A stretch of DNA of 64,000 nt from CAWCUU01 sp963798855 (GTDB lineage Bacteria; Gemmatimonadota; Gemmatimonadetes; Longimicrobiales; RSA9), in NCBI GenBank assembly GCA_963798855.1, contig CAWCUU010000004.1:62001-126000 (forward strand). The letters are read 5' to 3'. The notes under the pieces were generated by a model. The model was not told the DNA's origin. It worked only from the letters and a program-made list of their open reading frames with translations, and searched no databases. The position numbers and the translations under genes are program-made. Below are positions 16,415 to 24,184 of this stretch, in pieces. Numbering within the stretch: the first letter of the stretch is position 1; each line of letters begins with the position of its first letter.

Positions 16415-17544
16415 GTGTCCACATCGTCGACTCGAATCGAGCAGCCGCCGCCGACTCGCCGTGGCACGCCTGTGGACCCGGAACACGCGTGGGCGGCGGT
16501 GTTAACGCGGAACCCGGAGTACGATGGACGGTTCTTGTTCGCGGTAGCCACCACCGGCGTGTACTGTCGTCCCGGATGCCCGTCGCGTATGCCCAGGCGG
16601 GAGAACGTCCGGTACTTCGAGACGCCGGCGGAGGCGGAGGCGGCCGGGTTCCGGGCCTGCAAGCGGTGCCGCCCCGCCGAGGAGAGGCAATCCGCCGCCG
16701 AGATCAGCGTCGAGAGAGCGCGAACGTACCTCGATGAGCACCTCGACGAGAACGTCACGCTCGAGCGTCTGTCCCGGGTTGCGTACATGAGCGCCTATCA
16801 CCTGCAGCGCACGTTCAAGCGCCGGATCGGGCTCACGCCTCGGCAGTACGTCGACGCACGCCGCGCGGAGCGGCTCAAGCTGCGGCTCCGCGAGGGCGAC
16901 ACCGTCAGCCGGGCCACGTTCGAGGCCGGCTACGGCTCCGCCAGCCGAGTCTACGAGCAGGTCGGCGCCCACCTGGGCATGACGCCGGGTGCGTACCGCG
17001 AAGGAGGACGGGGGGCGACGATCAGCTACGCCACGGCGGAGACCCCACTGGGGCGGCTGCTCGTGGCGGCCACGGAGCGGGGGCTCTGCGCCGTGACGCT
17101 GGGGGACGACGACGCGTCGCTCGAGGCGGCGCTGCGTGAGGAGTACCCGCGGGCCAGCCTGGAGCCCGCCGGTCCCGAGGTCACGGCTTGGGTGGCTGCG
17201 GTCGTCTCCTACGTCGAGGGCGCGAGCCGGGACCTCGCGATCACCCTCAATGTCGAGGGGACCCGCTTCCAGTGGCAGGTCTGGCGGGCCCTGCAGCAAA
17301 TCCCGTACGGCACCACGTCTTCGTACGGCCAGGTCGCCGAGGCGATCGGACGTTCCAGGGCCGCGCGCGCGGTTGCTCGCGCGTGCGCGACCAACCGCGT
17401 CGCGCTCGTGATTCCCTGCCATCGGGCCGTCCGGTCGGACGGCGAGACGGCTACCGCTGGGGTGCGGAGCGAAAGCGGCGGATGCTGGAGACGGAATCCG
17501 CGCCGGCCCCGGGCGCCGTTACGCGGCCGGCGGCTTCTTCCTGA
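16415..17544 (+). CDS. ada: Ada: methylphosphotriester-sensing regulator and O6-methylguanine-DNA methyltransferase (frameshift near 3' end)
   Basis: GTG start behind AGGAG (16403-16407). N-terminal zinc domain with Cys51, Cys55, Cys82 and Cys85 in the exact spacing of E. coli Cys38/42/69/72 ('YCRPGCPSRMPRRENV', 'CKRCRP'). Then an AraC-type DNA-binding domain ('VTLERLSRVAYMSAYHLQRT', 'GLTPRQYV'). The methyltransferase domain follows, with its acceptor Cys335 in PCHR. About 25 bases after PCHR the reading frame shifts at 17444-17450: the expected ending 'GYRWGAERKRRMLE' is found in the +1 frame, finishing at 17544. The literal frame instead runs on to 17791 over the next gene. Either a sequencing indel or recent inactivation; both catalytic sites are upstream of the break. 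Confidence 0.85.
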
Positions 17545-17776
17545 TCATGCGATAGATGGCCAGCAGGACAATGGCGCCGATCACCGACGCGATGAACCCG
17601 GCGGTCTCCCCTTGCTGGTAGAGCCCGAACATCCGGCCGAGCCAGGTGCCCAGGAAGGCGCCGGCGACGCCCAGCAGCATCGTGATGATGACGCCGCCCG
17701 GATCCTTGCCGGGCATGATCAGCTTGGCCACGGCTCCGGCCAGCAGGCCGATGAGAAGCGTCCACAGCAGGCTCAT
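17519..17776 (-). CDS. GlsB/YeaQ/YmgE-family stress-response membrane protein
   Basis: 85 residues, start at 17776 behind a G-rich site. Three hydrophobic segments with Gly-rich faces ('LLWTLLIGLLAGAVAKLIMP', 'GVIITMLLGVAGAFLGTWLG', 'AGFIASVIGAIVLLAIYR') and the MPGKDPGG turn define this transglycosylase-associated/GlsB family of small inner-membrane proteins, often induced by general stress. Biochemical role not established. Its 3' end overlaps the restored end of ada by 26 bases in the convergent orientation. Confidence 0.9.
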   Translation of the reverse strand: MSLLWTLLIGLLAGAVAKLIMPGKDPGGVIITMLLGVAGAFLGTWLGRMFGLYQQGETAGFIASVIGAIVLLAIYRMIRKKPPAA

Positions 17777-17972
17777 ATCGCCCCCCGGTAGGTAGGACAG
17801 GGCCAGCCCCGGCCCGAGCGAGCTCGAGGCGTCGTACAGAATGCGTCGCGGAGCGCGGCGCGTCCAGCCATGCCGTGGGCGCCCTCCGGAGGGAACGGGA
17901 CCTTGCTCCACGTTCCGCGCTCCCCCTACACTGGCGGCACAGCTCGAGGCGATCCTCGTTCCCGTTGACAGA

Positions 17973-19962
17973 ATGCCCTTCTACGCGCTCATCCTGGCGA
18001 CGCTCGCCGGCGTCCCCGCTGCGCAGGCCGTGCCGACCGATACGCTGCGACCGCTCACCGCCGAGCAGGCGGTCGACGTTCACCGCATCGGTGACCTGCG
18101 CTTCTCTCCCGACGGGACCCGCCTCGCGTTCGTCGTCACCGAGCCTCCCGGCGACTCCACCACCGAGCGGCACATCTGGATGCTGGAGGTGACATCGGGA
18201 GAGGTCCTCCAGCTCACCCGTTCCCCGAAGGGCGAGGACTCGCCGCGCTGGTCGCCGGACGGGCGGACGCTCGCCTTCCTTTCCGACCGCGACAGCGTGA
18301 GGCGCGTCTTCCTCCTGCCGGTGGACGGCGGCGAGGCGCGTCCCCTGACGCCCGGCCAGAGCGCGGTTTCCCGCTTCGAGTGGTCCCCCGACGGACGCCG
18401 GATCGCCTACCTGGCGCCCGACCCGAAGAGCGAGGAGCGTCGGAAGAGGGAGCGCGCGCGGGACGACGCTCGGGTGGCGGACCGAGACGACAGGCACAGC
18501 CGGCTCTGGATCCTGGACGTGCCGTCGGGCGCTGCCGGCAATCTACGTGCACCCGCCCCCGTCGCGCGAACGGACGCCGACACGACGATCCCCGACTCCG
18601 CGGCCCGGCCGCTGACATTCTCCGGAGATGGAGGTCGGGTCGATCGCGTGGCTTCCCGGTGGGCGCCGACTGGTGGTCTCCGCGACCGACAAGCCCGCAT
18701 CGGATGACCACACCGACCGCATCTTCACCGTGGACGTCGCGACGGGGGCGATCCGCGAGATCGCACAACCGAAGGGTCCGTTCGGCGGCCTGGAGGTGTC
18801 GCCGGACGGTCGGCTCGTCGCGTTCGTCGCGGCTCGCAAGGACGGGCCGTCCCCGCACGATCTCTTCGTGCTGCCGTTACAGGGCGGCGTCGCTCGGAAC
18901 CTCACGGCCGGCACGCTCGACCGGCCCGTCCAGAGCTTCGAGTGGGCCAGGCCCGATCGGCTCGTCGCGTCGGCGCAGGACGGCTTCCATGAACACCTCT
19001 ACACGATCGCCACGGACGGCTCCGTGCGCGCCGACTCGGGAGTCGCGTCGAATCCCGCGAGCATCGCGCGCTCCGCAAACGGGACGCTCGCCTGGGTCGG
19101 CGAGGACGCGACGTCGCCCGCCGAGATCTACGTCCGCACCGGCAAGGCGCCCGCGCGGAAGGTGACCGCGCTGAACGCGACCTGGAGCGACGTGGCGCTC
19201 GTCGCCCCGGAGATCATCCGCTATCGGAGCTTCGACGGCACGCCGATCGAGGCCGCGCTGCTCCGCCCGAAGAACGCGGCGTCCGGCCCACTGCCACTGA
19301 TCGTGCTTGTCCACGGCGGCCCGACGGGAGCCTGGTCGGACCGCATAGACGGCTGGGGGCAGCTCCTGGCGGCGCACGGGTTCGCCGTCTTCTCGCCGAA
19401 CATCCGGGGCTCGACCGGTTACGGGCAGCGCTTCATCGAGAGCAATCGCGCGGACTGGGGCGGGGACGACTTCCGGGACATCATGGCGGGGCTGGACACG
19501 CTGGTCGCGCGCGGCGTCGCCGACCCGGGTCGCCTCGGCATCGGCGGCTGGTCCTACGGCGGCTACATGGCGGAGTGGGCGATCACGCAGACCGACCGCT
19601 TCGACGCGGCGGTGACCGGCGCCGGCATGGCCAATCTGATCTCCGAATTCGGCATGGAGGGCGGCCCTGCCTACGACCGCTGGTTCTTCGGCCTGCCTTA
19701 TGAGAACGCGGAGGAATTCCTCGAGAGCTCCCCGTTCATGTACCTGAAGAACGCGAAGACGCCGACGCTGATCCTGCAGGGGCTGGAGGACACGACCGAT
19801 CCGCCCGGACAGAGCAGAGAGCTGTACCGCGGGCTCAAGTACTACGGCGTCCCCGCAGAGCTGGTCGAGTACCCGCGCGAGCCGCACGGCTTCCGCGAGA
19901 GGCGGCACCTGATCGACCGCTCCGAGCGCATCCTCGCCTGGTTCGAGAAGTACGTGAAGTAG
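17973..19962 (+). CDS. S9-family prolyl oligopeptidase / dipeptidyl aminopeptidase (frameshifted)
   Basis: The start at 17973 gives a signal peptide ending VPAAQA. The first part (to about 18628) is a TolB/WD-like beta-propeller ('DLRFSPDGTRLAFVV', 'SPRWSPDGRTLAFLS'). At 18625-18632 homology jumps by one base to a second frame that continues the propeller ('EVSPDGRLVAFVA') and then the alpha/beta-hydrolase domain: HGGPTG oxyanion region, nucleophile in GGWSYGGYM, acid near 'LQGLEDTTDP' and His in EPHGF. Together they make a ~663-residue exported serine peptidase acting on short peptides. In the literal sequence the first frame ends at 18707 and the second opens at an ATG at 18628, so an indel or pseudogene is indicated. 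Confidence 0.8.
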
Positions 19963-19964
19963 AC

Positions 19965-19983
19965 GCGGCCGGCGGCCGGCCGC
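19965..19983. terminator. Hairpin between convergent genes
   Basis: GCGGCCGG-CGG-CCGGCCGC forms a perfect eight-base-pair stem with a three-base loop, directly after the peptidase stop and before the methyltransferase stop. No T-run; a likely bidirectional termination hairpin. Confidence 0.5.
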
Positions 19984-20751
19984 CTAAGCGGCCAGTCGCC
20001 CACCTCGGTAGACCTCGGCTCCATTCGCCGTGTTCAGGAGGAGCCGTGCGCCCGGGCCGCCGTGGACCCTCATCACATCGAGCATCACCGGTTCCTCACC
20101 CCCCCACGGATACCCGAACACCACATCGAAGTCTTCCAGAGACCTGCCGAGCTCGAGATATCCGGAGTCGCCGTTCGCGATCGTGCCGAGCCGACCGTCG
20201 CCGCGGTCATCCCTCCACTGATAGCCGGCGGGGAGGAAGCTCCCGGTGGCGAAGCGCGCCCGCGACCCGGTCCGCCGGGCAAGGTCCCTCGCCTGGCGGA
20301 CCAGGTCCTGGTCGATCTCTATGCCATAGGCCTCGAAGCCGAGAAGGTCCGCCATGATCGTGATGACGCCGGTCGCCGAGCCCCACTCGAGGAAGCTGAG
20401 CCCCGGCGCTCTCAGGGAGATCAGCACCTCCGCCACCTTCGCGTAGTCGGCCGGGACGAAGGGATGAAACGCGTGCCGGCGCACCTGGTTGTCGAAGCGC
20501 GCCCAGAGTTCCCGCCCTTCCTCGCACAGGGCGCTCAGTCGCGCCCGGAGCGCCGGGTCCAGCTCCTCCTGGCCGGGCTTCGGCTCCGGCCGATCCGATT
20601 CCTCGTCCGTCTCGGCGTCGCCCTCGGGTGAGGCCGGCCCCTCGGCGGCCTCTCGGCGGGCGCGCTTCTTCTCGGCCTTCTCGTCCCGCTTCTTCTGCTT
20701 CTTCGCTTCCTTCAGGTGCTTCTGGAATCCATAGTTCTGTCTCCTGGCCAC
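19984..20751 (-). CDS. SAM-dependent methyltransferase with a charged N-terminal tail
   Basis: 255 residues, GTG start behind GGAGG. Residues 1-60 are a highly charged Lys/Arg then Glu/Pro tail, probably disordered. From about residue 118 the Rossmann motif I 'FLEWGSATGVITIMADLLGF' and the acidic 'GIEID' at the end of strand 2 bind S-adenosylmethionine. A 'VVFGYPWGGEEP' segment occupies the position of motif IV. The substrate (protein, RNA or small molecule) cannot be told; the basic tail would suit a nucleic acid or ribosomal target, which is inference only. Confidence 0.75.
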   Translation of the reverse strand: MARRQNYGFQKHLKEAKKQKKRDEKAEKKRARREAAEGPASPEGDAETDEESDRPEPKPGQEELDPALRARLSALCEEGRELWARFDNQVRRHAFHPFVPADYAKVAEVLISLRAPGLSFLEWGSATGVITIMADLLGFEAYGIEIDQDLVRQARDLARRTGSRARFATGSFLPAGYQWRDDRGDGRLGTIANGDSGYLELGRSLEDFDVVFGYPWGGEEPVMLDVMRVHGGPGARLLLNTANGAEVYRGGRLAA

Positions 20752-20874
20752 TCCCGCCTCCCTGCTGTCGGACCGCTCGGTCAGAGCGACTCGGATGAGT
20801 CACGCTTCCTCGTCCTCTACCCCACTGTGCCCCAAAAGGGGATCACGAGCAGGTCCGAGCGGCGACCTCGCCGC

Positions 20875-23553
20875 TCAGCCGTCATCGCGAAGCGTCTCCA
20901 TCGGCTGGACCCGGGAGGCACGCCATGCCGGCAGCAGCGCCGCGCCGAGGGCCACCGCCAGCAACAGCGCCGCGGCGCCGGCGAGCGTCAGGGGATCGTC
21001 GGCCTCGACGCCGTACAGAAAGGACGCGAGCACGCGCGTCCCCGCGAGCGACAGGGCGACCCCGAGCGCGATCCCCGCGAGCACCAGCCGCCCTGCCTCG
21101 CCGACCACCATGCGGACCACCCGGTGCCGGACCGCGCCGAGCGCCATGCGGATCCCGATCTCACCGCGCCGGCGCGTCACGCCGTAGGCCATCGTCCCGT
21201 ACAGCCCGATCACGGCGAGAAGCAGCGCGAGCCCGCCGAAGAAGCCGGACAGCGTCGCGAGCAGTCGGGGACGGGCCAGCGACGAGGAGAGCTGATCCGC
21301 GAGCGTGGTGATGTCGAGCGTGATCGCCGGGCTCACCTCGGCGACGGCCGCCTTGACCCCCGGAACCAGAGCGGCCGGGGTCCCGAAGCCGCGGACCTCG
21401 AGCGCGAGGTCAGGCGGGCCGTCCTCCACCTGCCCGAACGGGATGAACGCGGTCGGGGGCGGCTCCTCGGTCAGTGAGTTGTACTTCGCATCACCGACCA
21501 CGCCCACGACCTCGATCGGGTCGCTCCAGTGCTCGGCGCCACCGGTGCGGAACGTCCGGCCCACGGGGTCCGTGGAGCCGAAGAAGCGGCGCGCCATCGC
21601 CTCCGTCACGACCGCGACCCGCGCCGATCCCCGCCCGTCCAATGGCGCGATGTCGCGCCCGGCCAGGAGCGGAGTGCCCATTGTCGCGAAGTAGCCGTCC
21701 GTGACCTGGTTGAAGTAGGCGTAGTCGTCCCGCTCGCTTCGCGGCGTGTAGCCCGCCGCCTCGATACGCTGGTTCCACATCGAGTTGCTGACCGGCGTGT
21801 TGAACGACGCGCTCACCGAGGCGACGCCCGACAGCGCGCGCAGCCGACGCAGCAGCTCGTCCCGCGTGACATCGGCCCGCTCGCCGCCGAGACCCGCGCT
21901 GCGCAGGTCCGCCTGCACGACCAGCACCCCCTCCCGCGAGAATCCCGGGTCGAGAGTCGAGAGCGTCCGGAACGTTCCTACCAGCAGGCCGGCGCCGGCC
22001 ACGAGCGCGAGCGACAGCGCGACCTGCCCCACGACCAGCGCCCGGCCGGCTCTCCGACGACCCTTTCGGCCGAGAATGCCACGCCCCCCACCACGCATCG
22101 TCGCCTGCGGGCTCACGCGCCCCGACCGCCACGCGGGCACCAGCCCGAAGAGGACGCCCGTCGCGACCGCCACGCCCGCCGTGAACGCGAGCACCCGCCC
22201 GTCGATCGAAAGGTCCAGCCACACCTGACGCCGGCCGGTGGACAGGAAGGATACCAGCAGGCGGCTCGCCCAGCGCGAGAAGAGCACGCCCGCGGCGGCG
22301 CCCGTCACGGCCAGCAGCAGGCTCTCCGTCATCAGCTGCCGAACGATCCGGCCGCGGGAGGCGCCGATCGCGCGCCTGATCGCGCTCTCGTGCTCGCGCG
22401 TCGCCGCCCGCGCCAGCAGCAGATTCGCGATGTTCGCGCACGCGATCAGCAGCACCACCCCGACCACGATCAGCAGCGTCACCAGCGCACGGCCGTACCG
22501 CCCGCGGAGCTCCGACAGGCCGGTCCCCGCTTCCTTCACCGACAGCTGGTTCGCGAGGTACTCTCGCTGATGCTCCTCGCTCCACGCGCTCGGCAATGTC
22601 GCCTCGAACACACCCGCGGCCATCGCCTGCACCGCCGCGCCCGCCTGTGCCGGCGAGACTCCCGGCTTCAGTCGGCCGACGATCTCCAGAAACCAGCGTC
22701 CGCGCTCGTCGAGAATACCGGGACCGCTCAGGATCTCGAGCGCGCAGAGTGGTGCGTAGATGTCGACCGACGTCCCGACCTTCACGCCGAAGAAGCCCGC
22801 CGAGGACACGCCCGCGATCTGGAACGGGTGGCCCTCCAGCGATACCGCCCGGCCCACCGCCTCCGCCTCCCCGCCGTAACTCCTCCGCGCGAAGCCGTCA
22901 CTCACGACCGCGACCGCGGGGCAGCCCCGGACGTCGTCGGACGGCTGCAGCAGACGCCCGGCCGCCGGCGTGATGCCGAGCGTCGCGAAGAACGCGCCGC
23001 TCACCAGCGCTCCCGGCACACGCCGAGCCTCGCCCCCCGTGCTCAGGTTGAAGCGCCGGTCGGTGTACGCGAAGACGCTCGAGAAGACCCGCTGCCGGCC
23101 CCGGATCTCCTCCCACTGCGGGTTCGTGAAGCTCGGGCCGTCCTCCCCGATCGTCACCTGCAGCAGCTCCGCCGGAGCCCGCACCGGCAACGCTTTCAGC
23201 AGCAGCGCGTTCGTCAGGCTGAAGATCGCCGTGTTCGCCCCGATCCCCAGCGCCAGTGACACGATCGCAACCGCCGCGAAACCGGGGCTGCGAATCAGGC
23301 CGCGCACAGCATACCGCACGTCGGCGACGAGCGACTCGAGCCAGACGAGGACGTCCACGTCACGCGTCCGCTCCTTCAAGCTCGTGCGATTGCCGAACCG
23401 CCGCGCCGCCTCCCGCCTCGCCTTCTCCGGGGCCATCCCGCCGGCGATCAGCTCGTCCACCCGCTCCGACAGGTGGAAGTCCATCTCCCGGTCCAGCTCC
23501 CGCGACAGCCGCTCCGGACGCGCCGCGTTCCAGAGGCGATCGTGCCATGCCAT
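20875..23553 (-). CDS. MacB-like ABC permease, ADOP family (intact)
   Basis: 892 residues in one frame. Residues 1-75 are the permease prefix domain ('LSRELDREMDFHLSERVDEL', 'EARRRFGN'-type ending), followed by TM1 ('GFAAVAIVSLALGIGANTAI'), a periplasmic MacB domain, three central helices with NLLLARAATREHE, and a second duplicated half ending 'AWRASRVQPMETLRDDG'. Its intact prefix is a useful reference for the broken copy at 3.2-5.9 kb. It follows the PadR gene on the same strand with a 41-base gap, so it is probably under PadR control. Family members lack their own ATPase; substrate unknown. Confidence 0.93.
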   Translation of the reverse strand: MAWHDRLWNAARPERLSRELDREMDFHLSERVDELIAGGMAPEKARREAARRFGNRTSLKERTRDVDVLVWLESLVADVRYAVRGLIRSPGFAAVAIVSLALGIGANTAIFSLTNALLLKALPVRAPAELLQVTIGEDGPSFTNPQWEEIRGRQRVFSSVFAYTDRRFNLSTGGEARRVPGALVSGAFFATLGITPAAGRLLQPSDDVRGCPAVAVVSDGFARRSYGGEAEAVGRAVSLEGHPFQIAGVSSAGFFGVKVGTSVDIYAPLCALEILSGPGILDERGRWFLEIVGRLKPGVSPAQAGAAVQAMAAGVFEATLPSAWSEEHQREYLANQLSVKEAGTGLSELRGRYGRALVTLLIVVGVVLLIACANIANLLLARAATREHESAIRRAIGASRGRIVRQLMTESLLLAVTGAAAGVLFSRWASRLLVSFLSTGRRQVWLDLSIDGRVLAFTAGVAVATGVLFGLVPAWRSGRVSPQATMRGGGRGILGRKGRRRAGRALVVGQVALSLALVAGAGLLVGTFRTLSTLDPGFSREGVLVVQADLRSAGLGGERADVTRDELLRRLRALSGVASVSASFNTPVSNSMWNQRIEAAGYTPRSERDDYAYFNQVTDGYFATMGTPLLAGRDIAPLDGRGSARVAVVTEAMARRFFGSTDPVGRTFRTGGAEHWSDPIEVVGVVGDAKYNSLTEEPPPTAFIPFGQVEDGPPDLALEVRGFGTPAALVPGVKAAVAEVSPAITLDITTLADQLSSSLARPRLLATLSGFFGGLALLLAVIGLYGTMAYGVTRRRGEIGIRMALGAVRHRVVRMVVGEAGRLVLAGIALGVALSLAGTRVLASFLYGVEADDPLTLAGAAALLLAVALGAALLPAWRASRVQPMETLRDDG

Positions 23554-23594
23554 GACTCAGCTCCGCCGTTCAGTCCCGCGTCCCCGGTCGATCC

Positions 23595-23927
23595 TCACGC
23601 ATATGCCAGCACGCGGCTCACCCCATCCGTGAGCCGCGCCCATCGCTCCTGCTCCTCTCCGAGCTGCTTCCGACCCACCGCCGTCAGCTCGTAGAACTTC
23701 GCCTGCCGGTTCTTCTCCGTCGTCCCCCACTGCCCCTGCACCCACCCCGCCTGCTCCATCCGGTGCAGCGCCGGGTACAGCGAGCCCTCCTCCACGCGCA
23801 GCAGCTCGGCCGAGACCTGCTGGATCCGCTGCGTGATCGCGTAGCCGTGCAGCGGCCCGTCCACGGAGAGTGTCTTGAGCACGATCATGTCGAGCGTGCC
23901 CTGCAGGATGTCGGAGCGTCGGCTCAT
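23595..23927 (-). CDS. PadR-family transcriptional repressor
   Basis: 110 residues. 'ILQGTLDMIVLKTLSVDGPLHG' and 'EEGSLYPALHRMEQAGWV' are the hallmark helices of the PadR subfamily adjacent to ADOP permeases; 'KFYELTAVGRKQL' forms the wing. Directly precedes the intact permease. A dyad-symmetric site lies 19 bases upstream. Expected to repress itself and the permease. Confidence 0.93.
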   Translation of the reverse strand: MSRRSDILQGTLDMIVLKTLSVDGPLHGYAITQRIQQVSAELLRVEEGSLYPALHRMEQAGWVQGQWGTTEKNRQAKFYELTAVGRKQLGEEQERWARLTDGVSRVLAYA

Positions 23928-23945
23928 GGTCTTGGCCCGAGAGGT

Positions 23946-23963
23946 CTATGCATAAATGTCTAG
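23946..23963. promoter_or_regulatory. Dyad-symmetric operator candidate for the second PadR
   Basis: CTA-2-CAT-2-ATG-2-TAG is exactly symmetric over 18 bases in an AT-rich island (23940-23972) of a very GC-rich neighbourhood. A TTGACA hexamer on the minus strand lies further upstream at 23991-23996, suitable as a -35 element although no ideal -10 box follows at 17 bases. Confidence 0.5.
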
Positions 23964-24184
23964 GTATATGTGCACCTCCGCGCCGCCCGCTGTCAAGAAG
24001 GATGTCCGCCTATGGTGCGTTCACGCGCATCCCCGGGAGAAACGAGCGCCGAACGCGGGGATACCAGGGGGCGCGAACGGTGGGCCCCGATCTTGTGGCC
24101 ATGAAGGCGCTCGGGTAGCTTGGAACGACTACCCATCGGGCGGCGCTTCGACCGAGCGCCCCCACGCCCCGGACCCGCAGGCGC

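Noticed and set aside
17545..17791. C-terminal extension of Ada in the literal frame
   Set aside because: The sequence is antisense to the GlsB/YeaQ gene and the true Ada ending exists in the adjacent frame.
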